Source: Aquimarina sediminis (GTDB lineage: Bacteria > Bacteroidota > Bacteroidia > Flavobacteriales > Flavobacteriaceae). From it: 64,000 nucleotides of DNA. Both the position numbers and the translations under genes were made by a program. The DNA is taken from contig NZ_POYJ01000009.1 in assembly GCF_002895435.1 (NCBI RefSeq), forward strand, positions 62,001-126,000, in the 5' to 3' direction. Below are positions 29,140 through 36,926 of this stretch, in pieces. A model generated the notes under the pieces. The model saw only the letters and a program-made list of their open reading frames with translations, did no database searches and had not been told where the DNA came from. Position 1 is the first letter of the stretch. Every line of letters starts with the position of its first letter.

Positions 29140-30585
29140 ATGAAAAAAATAACAAATATAGCAACCAAAACCATCCTCCTTCTCGGAGGGTTGGTACTTG
29201 GATTAACCGGATGTTCTGAAGATGATGATGCAAATAATAGTGAGGTTATTATTACCAGTCAATCTCTAAAGATGGATCTCTCCCAGTTTAAAAAAGAAGA
29301 TGCTGGTGTATTTATGCAAGCTTTCTATTGGGATGTAGAACCTAAGGGAGAATGGTATGAGGTAGTAGGGAGCAAAATTGAAGATTATGCAGCTTCAGGA
29401 ATAAACAGAATATGGTTGCCTGCTCCAGGTAAAGGTGCTTCCGGAGGTTTTTCTATGGGATATGATCCCTCTGATTACTTTGATGTTGGTGAGTTTGATC
29501 AACATGGTACTATAGAGACACGTTTTGGATCAAGACAAGAATTAGAAAATCTAATCCAGAAAGCACATGCTAATGATATCGAGGTTATCGCAGATATTGT
29601 TTTAGGTCATAACTCAGGAGGAGGTCTGCAAGCTAATCCTTTTCGGGGAGGTACAGAAGTATACTCTTTGTTTAATGAAGTAAACGGAAATGCTTCTGGT
29701 AAATTTAACCGCTCTAATGAGCATTTCCATCCAAATGATCTCCATGATCATGATGAAGATAATTTGTTTTTTGCCGAAACCGATCTTTGTCACGATCAAC
29801 AATATGTACAAGACTGGTTATGGGGCAGAGATGACTCTGTTGCAGAATTCTATAAAAACACCCTTGGTTTTGACGGCTGGCGTTTTGATTATGTTAAAAG
29901 CTTTGCCCCAAAATGGGTAAAAGCATGGAATACTAAAATTGGAGGGTTCTCTGTTGGAGAAAATTTTGATGGTAACCAGCAAGTATTGAAAGACTGGGTA
30001 GATGCATCTGGATCTCCAGCTTTTGATTTTGCTTGTTTTTATAGATTAGATGAAACCCTTGATAGAGCAAAAGATCTTACTGCATTGGGAGATGCAGATA
30101 ATATGTTGAGAAAACTAGACCCAAAAATGGCGGTTACCTTTACGGCGAATCACGATACAGAAAAAGATGAGAATCCTGAGAATAGAATTAGCTATGGTAA
30201 CAAACTATTAGCTTATTCTTATATTCTTACTCATGATGGTTATCCTACCATTTTTTATCTTGATTATGAAGCTTTTAGAGAACAACTCAAAACTTTAATT
30301 CAAATCTATAACACATTAGCTGTTGGTGACATAGAAATAATTGAAGCTAGTAAAGATGAATATATTATGAAAAGAAACGGAGATGGAGATAATCCCGGGC
30401 TAATTCTTTATATGAATATTGGTAAACAGTCAAAACAACGCACTGTAAAAACTAACTGGGCAAATAAAACTTTGGTAGATTATACTGATAACTCCAGAGC
30501 TACCCCAACAACAGATGCAGAAGGTAACACAACTATTTATGTCCCTGCCGGGAGCTATACTGTATGGTCTGTAGCCAAAGAATAG
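29140..30585 (+). CDS. GH13 alpha-amylase, surface lipoprotein (SusG-like role)
   Basis: This 481-residue GH13 enzyme has a lipoprotein signal (LGLTGC, Cys25) followed by SEDDD, which fits the acidic surface-export signal. The catalytic set is present: nucleophile Asp in GWRFDYVKS near residue 249, acid/base Glu in SVGENFDGN near 273, and Asp in TANHDTEKD near 338. The calcium/B-domain region HSGGGL and HDEDNLFF lies between. The sequence resembles short alpha-amylases ending in a beta-sheet C-domain (GLILYMNIGKQ to YTVWSV). It should cut starch outside the cell for SusCD. It is the last gene of the operon before a strong terminator. Confidence 0.92.
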   Translation: MKKITNIATKTILLLGGLVLGLTGCSEDDDANNSEVIITSQSLKMDLSQFKKEDAGVFMQAFYWDVEPKGEWYEVVGSKIEDYAASGINRIWLPAPGKGASGGFSMGYDPSDYFDVGEFDQHGTIETRFGSRQELENLIQKAHANDIEVIADIVLGHNSGGGLQANPFRGGTEVYSLFNEVNGNASGKFNRSNEHFHPNDLHDHDEDNLFFAETDLCHDQQYVQDWLWGRDDSVAEFYKNTLGFDGWRFDYVKSFAPKWVKAWNTKIGGFSVGENFDGNQQVLKDWVDASGSPAFDFACFYRLDETLDRAKDLTALGDADNMLRKLDPKMAVTFTANHDTEKDENPENRISYGNKLLAYSYILTHDGYPTIFYLDYEAFREQLKTLIQIYNTLAVGDIEIIEASKDEYIMKRNGDGDNPGLILYMNIGKQSKQRTVKTNWANKTLVDYTDNSRATPTTDAEGNTTIYVPAGSYTVWSVAKE

Positions 30586-30620
30586 AATATCATTACGTTT
30601 TACTAAACTAGCCATATACA

Positions 30621-30654
30621 ACAAAGAGTGCCAGAAAGGCACTCTTTGTTTTTT
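30621..30654 (+). terminator. Intrinsic terminator of the sus operon
   Basis: Perfect 12-bp stem ACAAAGAGTGCC (30621-30632) with GGCACTCTTTGT (30638-30649), a 5-base loop and a T tail. It is 36 bases after the amylase stop codon. The symmetrical stem may also serve the converging minus-strand transcript. Confidence 0.9.
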
Positions 30655-30671
30655 AACTCTAAATTTTATAA

Positions 30672-30812
30672 TTAACCTTTAAAAGGTAATTTATGGTGTG
30701 TACCATATCTAATTTCTCTCATCTTTGCATCGATATATTGTTTCCAATCCTCTAAGTTATCTGTCTTCCTTTTAGGAATATATGAGCTTTTTAATAGTAA
30801 TTTAGTTTTCAT
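30672..30812 (-). CDS. Possible 46-residue protein at the end of the redox cluster
   Basis: From ATG 30812 the minus strand reads MKTKLLLKSSYIPKRKTDNL and continues to a TAA at 30674-30672, giving 46 residues. It is rich in Lys and Arg, with a central amphipathic stretch (EDWKQYIDAKMREIRYG). It has no signal peptide, Gly-Gly leader or known family. It lies 131 bases downstream of the catalase-like gene on the same strand and just before the convergent terminator, so it could be a last cistron. Internal Shine-Dalgarno signal is absent. It may be a real small protein or a chance frame. Confidence 0.35.
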   Translation of the reverse strand: MKTKLLLKSSYIPKRKTDNLEDWKQYIDAKMREIRYGTHHKLPFKG

Positions 30813-30943
30813 AAAAGTTTTTTTTTATTAATGTTTCCCCTCTTTTTACTTTTATATAACCAATCATAGTGCCAAACTTTTTAAAAAACACATAATCACC
30901 TAGAAAACAAATTGTTAAATCATATTTATTAAATAAAAATCAT

Positions 30944-31933
30944 TCATTCTTTATTAACTCCATTTCTTTTTTTTCTATATTCTGATAAGGATTGATATAC
31001 TGCTTTTCTTGCTCGATTGATACCTCCTAATGGTTTATGATCTTTTAGGCATTGCCAAGGCGAAAAAAATAGGTTTTCACCAAAAATTATTCTCGACTGG
31101 TAATTAAAAACCTGAATAGGAATATGTATTTCTGCTACTTTATAAAAGGTAGACTTCCACTCAATAGAAGTATTTTCTATTGGTTCTGTCTTTGGGTTAT
31201 TTTGAAATTGCACCAAAAAATCAAATACAGCATCTCTTGACCTGAGATCTTCAACCAATCGTTCCCTTAAAAAATGTGAACTTCCTTTTTTATGATTCTT
31301 ATCTGAACTTAATTTTTGAGGGCGAGCACAAAACTTAACAACTCCCTTATTTCCGAATAAAAAGGGGCTTCCCGTAAAATATTCAACATTTAATAAATTT
31401 GTGTGTTTTTTAGCTCTTAAAAGTGTTATTGCGATTACTCTCCAATTAAAAGGATTTATACCATACAGAAGCATCCGTAAAGGTCCTTTGGTTAATGCAT
31501 AAATCGCTTTTTTATAGTTTTTAACATTACCTACAGATAGTACTGGGCTGGTAGTCATTAGAAAATTCTGCGTTTTTTCTTCTATCTCATCTTTTTCTAT
31601 TACTTCTCCCTCTACTCCTAGCACCTTAATAGCCATACCTCTACTTGTTGCTCTTTTATCAGATTTTTTAGTTGGAGGGGCATTAGAAAACCGTATCCAT
31701 GCATCGTAGGTCTTTGCTTCTTTAAATAAACCTACCTTCTTGTCATCGGGAATAGTATCTTTTACAACAAATTGTGCTTTTAAACAACCATGCATTTTGG
31801 GATGAAAATGTCTCACTGTTTCACCAGGAGGGTACTTTTTCTTAAGAAAATCTCTCATAATTGTTATAATCTCTGAGATATCTCTTTCTTCTCCCTTGGG
31901 AATATCCTCTTTTTCTAATGTTTTTATACTCAT
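30944..31933 (-). CDS. Catalase-fold haem protein
   Basis: This 329-residue protein has the core catalase fold but is shorter than monofunctional catalases. A distal His lies in TVRHFHPKMHG near residue 40. The fold-specific ASRGMAIKVLG lies near 95 and QNFLMTTSPVL near 121. A proximal haem-ligand type motif RKAVYQSLSEYR lies near 310, where Tyr would be the ligand in the RxxxY pattern. This subgroup includes peroxidase-like and srpA-type catalases and does not always decompose peroxide efficiently. It follows the DyP gene after 10 bases and belongs to the oxidase/DyP cluster. No export signal is seen, so the position is cytoplasmic. Confidence 0.82.
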   Translation of the reverse strand: MSIKTLEKEDIPKGEERDISEIITIMRDFLKKKYPPGETVRHFHPKMHGCLKAQFVVKDTIPDDKKVGLFKEAKTYDAWIRFSNAPPTKKSDKRATSRGMAIKVLGVEGEVIEKDEIEEKTQNFLMTTSPVLSVGNVKNYKKAIYALTKGPLRMLLYGINPFNWRVIAITLLRAKKHTNLLNVEYFTGSPFLFGNKGVVKFCARPQKLSSDKNHKKGSSHFLRERLVEDLRSRDAVFDFLVQFQNNPKTEPIENTSIEWKSTFYKVAEIHIPIQVFNYQSRIIFGENLFFSPWQCLKDHKPLGGINRARKAVYQSLSEYRKKRNGVNKE

Positions 31934-31943
31934 AATGCAGTGG

Positions 31944-33377
31944 TTATATAGATGCGATATATTGAAAAGCCTTAATACCAGGGAAAAAGAAGTACTCTCC
32001 TCCTTCTATTTTGGTAAAAGCAGGCATGTTGCAGTATCGTCTGCGAAAAGGTTTAGACTGTACCGTAAAAGTATCACTAGTAATTTCTGAATTACTATAA
32101 TGAGTGCCGATCAAAGGGTCAGAATCATCATAAAGCCCTCCAAACTTATGAAACTTAACCCATGAGTTTTGAATAAATTCAAACTGTCGGGTAATGTCTC
32201 CCACAAAACATATAAAATGTAACCCCCTTGGTTGCGAATCATCATTTGCATTTACAATATCTTCTGTTACCATACTATCTACCAAAGGATCTCCGTAGGA
32301 TCTCCCTCTACGTAATAATCTGTGTTTTTGAGACATTTCTTTGGACTCTACATCTGTTTTTTCGGTTAGGAGCCAATCTCTTGGGTTTGTACGTCGTATA
32401 TGAGATCCTAATGGACATTTAAGCCCATTAAAATCTTCATTCCAATACTTAAAATCGTTATCTGTAGCATAATCGGGATTGTCTTTTTCTGGCGTCTTAA
32501 TTAATGGGGCTCCACTAGGCCATCTTCCAACCATCTTACTTGCCAGTTGTATAGCATTCTCTGTCTTTTTATCAACATTAGGTTCGCTAGAAGTAGATTT
32601 CATGTAGTTCCAAAACTCAAGGACATCTTGAGATATTTGCCTAAAGACCATATAGCTGCCATTGCGTCCTAGATCTTTTAAATTTTGATTTTCCTTTTTA
32701 TTAGATAGTACTTCTCGTATATCATTATCTTTTTTGACATGTGGGCTATCTGGGTATTGATCGTACCAATTCTTATAGCCAAGGATAAATTCTCCAGTAG
32801 GGGTCGTATCTTCTTTCGGTAGTTCATTGCTTTTACCAAAACCCCTCATGATAGGTTGCGAAATACTATCTCTAAAACCAAAATGTTCTTTTTTATCTTT
32901 TAGAACGGTTGTTGACAGGTACTTTATCTCAAGAATATCATGGGTTGAAAAAAGATTCTGGTGATTAGAATATACTTCTCGAAGTTTAGTATCATTTACA
33001 GCAAATAGCATTAATACCATATGTATAGTAGGATTATTGGCTCCTCCCCAATTCCATGTATTGGGATTATTATATTCTATATCCCCAAGTACAAATTGTC
33101 TATGCGATTCTGTCATTCCCTCCTTAAACGGTCTGGAAAAACTACTTAGAGTATCCTTATGGACTCCCAAAAACTCTAACCCCTTATAAGTAAAAGCTGC
33201 ATGTGTAGCTATAATTTCTGGTGCAGCAATGGCATTGCTGATATGAGAAGTTATTGTCTCTAAATACTGGGAAGCTCTTTTTTTTGATGTAAACTGCAAA
33301 ATTAGGTATGCCGAACTAGGTAGGTTTTTATACCCTCTGGCAATAAGCCCTTGAATATCTTCCTTCTCTATTTCCAT
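31944..33377 (-). CDS. Dyp-type (dye-decolorising) peroxidase
   Basis: This 477-residue DyP-family haem peroxidase has the catalytic Asp in GFRDSISQP (the GxxDG-type region) near residue 170. The central NGSYMVFRQISQDV is near 240, the haem-pocket GSHIRRTNPRDW (proximal His) near 327, and RRGRSYGDP near 360. The family uses hydrogen peroxide to oxidise aromatic substrates. The length suits the larger DyP classes. It has no signal peptide and no obvious encapsulin-targeting tail (it ends FQYIASI), and no encapsulin gene is nearby. It is co-oriented and 20 bases from the membrane protein upstream, suggesting a single transcript with the flavin oxidase. Confidence 0.9.
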   Translation of the reverse strand: MEIEKEDIQGLIARGYKNLPSSAYLILQFTSKKRASQYLETITSHISNAIAAPEIIATHAAFTYKGLEFLGVHKDTLSSFSRPFKEGMTESHRQFVLGDIEYNNPNTWNWGGANNPTIHMVLMLFAVNDTKLREVYSNHQNLFSTHDILEIKYLSTTVLKDKKEHFGFRDSISQPIMRGFGKSNELPKEDTTPTGEFILGYKNWYDQYPDSPHVKKDNDIREVLSNKKENQNLKDLGRNGSYMVFRQISQDVLEFWNYMKSTSSEPNVDKKTENAIQLASKMVGRWPSGAPLIKTPEKDNPDYATDNDFKYWNEDFNGLKCPLGSHIRRTNPRDWLLTEKTDVESKEMSQKHRLLRRGRSYGDPLVDSMVTEDIVNANDDSQPRGLHFICFVGDITRQFEFIQNSWVKFHKFGGLYDDSDPLIGTHYSNSEITSDTFTVQSKPFRRRYCNMPAFTKIEGGEYFFFPGIKAFQYIASI

Positions 33378-33397
33378 AAGATGTTATTATTAAATTA

Positions 33398-34729
33398 TTA
33401 TAACTTCAATAACCATTGCTCTATTTCTTCTTCCTTTAGCTTTCCGAAAAGACCTTTACGTATTTCATTATTGTTTTTGATATTGAGAATCCCTAAAGTC
33501 TGATTGGTACTATACCATACTTGCGCAATCTTTTGATTTGCTCTAACTCCTGTGATATACCCTTTTCGGTCTTTTCCTCCACCCAAAATGGCAAATCGAG
33601 TTACAGGAAAACCAAGGGCATGACCAAATATAAGGTTGAGATTACGGGTTCTTTTTGTAGAATCTACAAAATCATGAGCGTAGCCTTCTGATGTATTATC
33701 AAAATATGCGATAAAGACAAATCGTTTCCCTTTATCTATCTGAACCCATCTTGCAGTATGCACACTAGGTATATATGAAGATGCTCTGACACGTTGTACA
33801 AGCCATAAGGTTACCGCCAGAAATATTGGTCGAATACTACCTGTTTTGAGAGGTGTTATAACGCTCATCTCATTTTTTACAGGAAAAGTTTCTTTTGAAA
33901 CTATCTCATGAATTCTTTGATCGGATACAGGTGTCACAGGTATATGTGGATTACTTTCATTTATTCTCAAACCGATTAATAGAAAAGCAATAAATAGTAT
34001 TAAACTTATCAATAAACATAACCCTACCAATGTGATTATACCAGGTATAAATATATGCGCAATTGATAGTAGAATCAAAATACCTAATACTGATAACATA
34101 ATGACCATACCTCCATACAGATTCCAGAAATTGCCAAAAGTCTTTTTAACAGGTTTTGTTGCCCAGTCAAATTCTGGCTTACTTTTGACAAACTCCTGTA
34201 TTTTGATTCTAATATTCCTTACATCAAGAGATAGAAACTCTTCATCATCTTGCTGCTTATCGAGGTATAATTGTATTGCATCCCGTAATTGATTCTCCTG
34301 CACCACTTGTAAATGAGTGATATACTGAAAGCCTGTATAATAAGTGTTAGCTTTTGAAAAACTTTTTAAAAACCTAACCATATGGTCTCGAGTGGGGCAA
34401 TTTTCATACGAATAATCTTCACAATGAGAATATACTTCATGCAACGCGGTTATTCCTATTTCTACCAGTTCTGCATAATGTACCTTCTTCGAACCAGTAT
34501 AACTGGTCATTAGTAAAAGTCTTTCTGGTAGTTTTTTCCCTTCAGGAGTTTCTTCTGCATTTACAATAATCCAAGTAATGAAATGTACTGTAGCTAATTT
34601 ATTAAACTCGAAAATAGCACCTTCACGATCTTTTGAATCATTAATTTCATTGAGTAATTGTTCTAAAGATTCTCTCTGTCCAGACTTAATCTGGGTAGAA
34701 ATCGTTAATCCATTGTGTACAGTATGCAT
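33398..34729 (-). CDS. Membrane protein with two DyP-like alpha/beta halves, function unknown
   Basis: This 443-residue protein has two hydrophobic segments near residues 205-260, between an N-terminal and a C-terminal soluble half. Both halves carry a similar block: ATVHFITWIIVNA near 48 and PSVHTARWVQIDKG near 318. Each is followed by a strand (RLLLMTSYTG; RFVFIAYFDN) and an aspartate/glutamate-rich helix. This suggests an internal duplication of a ferredoxin-like, possibly DyP/chlorite-dismutase-related, fold. No haem ligand can be assigned. Its place between a flavin oxidase and a DyP peroxidase suggests a membrane-linked partner. The fold comparison is by eye only. Confidence 0.68.
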   Translation of the reverse strand: MHTVHNGLTISTQIKSGQRESLEQLLNEINDSKDREGAIFEFNKLATVHFITWIIVNAEETPEGKKLPERLLLMTSYTGSKKVHYAELVEIGITALHEVYSHCEDYSYENCPTRDHMVRFLKSFSKANTYYTGFQYITHLQVVQENQLRDAIQLYLDKQQDDEEFLSLDVRNIRIKIQEFVKSKPEFDWATKPVKKTFGNFWNLYGGMVIMLSVLGILILLSIAHIFIPGIITLVGLCLLISLILFIAFLLIGLRINESNPHIPVTPVSDQRIHEIVSKETFPVKNEMSVITPLKTGSIRPIFLAVTLWLVQRVRASSYIPSVHTARWVQIDKGKRFVFIAYFDNTSEGYAHDFVDSTKRTRNLNLIFGHALGFPVTRFAILGGGKDRKGYITGVRANQKIAQVWYSTNQTLGILNIKNNNEIRKGLFGKLKEEEIEQWLLKL

Positions 34730-34783
34730 AATGATAAAGGTTTTATAACTATTCTCTAGTATAGCCGGTTATCAATATTAATT

Positions 34784-35068
34784 TCATGCGATTAAGTCTT
34801 CTTCAGTAGTATCAAAAGCTAAGATTAAATTTTCCATTTTAGACCTAATAACACTACATGGCGCTATAAAAGGTTTTCTTGTTATCACAACAGTAATAGT
34901 TTGGTTTTCTATCTCATAAGAGGCTTTGATTTTTGCAGGTCTTCTTATAGCAAAATGACCATTTTGTTGATTTCCAGTGAATGTACCTCCTTTACTTACA
35001 ATTTCTTCTTCGACTTTCCCCATCAAGGTTGTAATATCTGATTGAAAACTTATACTGAATGTGCACAT
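34784..35068 (-). CDS. Small hypothetical protein of the redox cluster
   Basis: This 94-residue protein begins MCTFSISFQSDITTLMGKVEEE, with alternating strands and one amphipathic helix, a GTFTGNQQNGHFAIRRP hairpin region and no signal peptide. Its pattern resembles small single-domain proteins of the polyhydroxyalkanoic-acid-system type only weakly, so no family is claimed. It starts 6 bases after the flavin oxidase stop codon, which ties its expression to that enzyme. It may be an accessory or chaperone for the cluster; this is inference. Confidence 0.62.
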   Translation of the reverse strand: MCTFSISFQSDITTLMGKVEEEIVSKGGTFTGNQQNGHFAIRRPAKIKASYEIENQTITVVITRKPFIAPCSVIRSKMENLILAFDTTEEDLIA

Positions 35069-35074
35069 ATCTAA

Positions 35075-36574
35075 TTATGTTTTATAAATTACATCTTTCA
35101 TTAATGTACTGGTAAATGTCCCATTAGGATTATAGTCCTTTACTATATCTTTCCATTTCTTTAATCCAGGGTATATTTTTTCTAAATCATACTTATCCTG
35201 ACGTAATACGTCGTTGATTTTCCCCCAATGTGGAGTTCCCCCCATTTCTAGCATTAATTGTAAACTTGAATAAATAACTTCTTTTTCACTTTTACTCCCC
35301 AAAATCATAGCTGTATCGATATAGCATACATCTCTATTATATTCTGCACTAATAAGTGCATTCGATTTCTTTACAAAGCGTATGGCAAATGGAGCAGTAT
35401 GATAATGACCTTTCTCTTTCAATGTTTTAGCATTTTTGATTAAAGCATCGATTACATCGATATATGTATTATCCTTCATATCAAAAGCGACTTCACAGTC
35501 ATAGGCACGTTCTTTTAGATAGTCACCTCCTTGATACAGCACTTTATGTGCTGTATTTATATACCCTCTATCCTTTTGATTTTTTAATGCTACCTCAATA
35601 ATATTTGGCATTTTCTCGGGGTACTTCTTACTACAATATTGTAATGTTATAAATCCTAAAGCTCTAATCAACTTCCAATTAGAAAATATAGAACTTATCA
35701 AATTTCTAAACTGATCTGTAAACTTTATTTTATGAGGTTTATAAAGAATGCTATGTGTACTAATAACCGCAGTATGATCTTGCAAGTGATCTTTATTAAG
35801 ATCTGCATAAGGGTTTATAATAATCTTCACCCCTCTGTATTGCTTGAGTATTGTTCCTTCTTTTAATTGCGATTCTAATTCTGACCATGGAACTATTGTG
35901 TTTACTTCCTTGAGCCAGTATTCATGTTCTGCTCTAAGAATGTAAGCATAGATAATTCCCATTGCACCTAAACTTACCAGCGCTGCATTAAACAAATCAT
36001 CGTCTTTAATTATCGTAAAATCGCCATTGATATATAAATCATCTTTAGAAATCCCTTCGCACGTTTCTATCTGGATTTTTTCTCCTCTTAGGGTAACCAA
36101 CTGAATCGCTTTTACCATACCATGTACAGAAGGGACATTTAGCCCAGTACCGTGAGTTCCTGTAGATATAGCTCCCGAAATAGTTTGATGATCAATCCCT
36201 CCCATATTCATGATCGAAAACCCAAGAGTGTCTAGTTGCTCATTAAGTTTTTTGATAGAAACACCCGCTTGTACCCATACCATAGGGTCATTTTGATATT
36301 CCTCCTTTAATATGCATTTAACGACTGGACTAACTCTGTCTAGTTTTTTTGTATTGATCACATAATTTCCATCTTCTACGATCGCTACATTAGAAAAAGA
36401 ATGACCAGAACCTACGGCTCGTATTGTTTTTTTATTCTTTTCTGCTTCAACAATAAATCTTGCTATATCTTCGTGATCTTTAGGAAACAGATATCTTTCT
36501 GGTCTGGTCTTATAATTCTTTATTGTATTATACCATTCTCCTCTAATAAATGTCTTTGTGTGTTTCCTGCTCAT
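35075..36574 (-). CDS. FAD-linked sugar-lactone/alditol oxidase (ALO family)
   Basis: This 499-residue flavoenzyme has an N-terminal FAD-binding PCMH domain (about 25-220). It holds the AVGSGHSFSNVA stretch near residue 57, whose His is the site of covalent flavin in related oxidases, and ISGAISTGTHGTGLNVPS near 132. The C-terminal substrate domain ends with the D-arabinono-1,4-lactone oxidase signature GGTPHWGKIND near 452. Relatives oxidise aldonolactones or alditols with oxygen, producing hydrogen peroxide. It is the first gene of the cluster with a DyP peroxidase and a catalase-fold protein, which could use or remove that peroxide. The exact substrate is unknown. Confidence 0.86.
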   Translation of the reverse strand: MSRKHTKTFIRGEWYNTIKNYKTRPERYLFPKDHEDIARFIVEAEKNKKTIRAVGSGHSFSNVAIVEDGNYVINTKKLDRVSPVVKCILKEEYQNDPMVWVQAGVSIKKLNEQLDTLGFSIMNMGGIDHQTISGAISTGTHGTGLNVPSVHGMVKAIQLVTLRGEKIQIETCEGISKDDLYINGDFTIIKDDDLFNAALVSLGAMGIIYAYILRAEHEYWLKEVNTIVPWSELESQLKEGTILKQYRGVKIIINPYADLNKDHLQDHTAVISTHSILYKPHKIKFTDQFRNLISSIFSNWKLIRALGFITLQYCSKKYPEKMPNIIEVALKNQKDRGYINTAHKVLYQGGDYLKERAYDCEVAFDMKDNTYIDVIDALIKNAKTLKEKGHYHTAPFAIRFVKKSNALISAEYNRDVCYIDTAMILGSKSEKEVIYSSLQLMLEMGGTPHWGKINDVLRQDKYDLEKIYPGLKKWKDIVKDYNPNGTFTSTLMKDVIYKT

Positions 36575-36926
36575 TTAAGTTGGTTTTGATGAGAAAATGA
36601 CAATACATCAGAAATGTACTATATAATAGATTTTCAGAATATTATACTAAATATAGTAAAAATACATGAACAAGTGAGCAATCCTGGTATCCGGTCTTTT
36701 GCGAATAAGATAAAGTATTGATAAAAAATGAATAATGAACAACTCTAAAATAAACAATAGGGATACTTAAAGTTTTAGTAAAAAAATGCGCAAAAAAGAG
36801 GTGAAAATTTATATATACTACCCACTAAAATCATAGAAATTTATTCTTCAGAAGCATAATAAAAAAGAATTACTTTTCTTTGTAAGGAGATACATCACGC
36901 AAAATCAATTTAATTAAAAAAGCTTA
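36575..36926. other. Divergent intergenic region, no gene seen
   Basis: About 350 bases separating the flavin oxidase and the ABC exporter. Only very short frames are present, such as a 16-codon one at 36786. A TTTCTTTG near 36876 differs by one base from the -7 consensus for the exporter. No precursor-peptide gene with a double-glycine leader was found for the exporter. Confidence 0.45.

Noticed and set aside
31944..33377. DyP peroxidase as encapsulin cargo
   Set aside because: There is no encapsulin shell gene in the window and no targeting-peptide-like tail.
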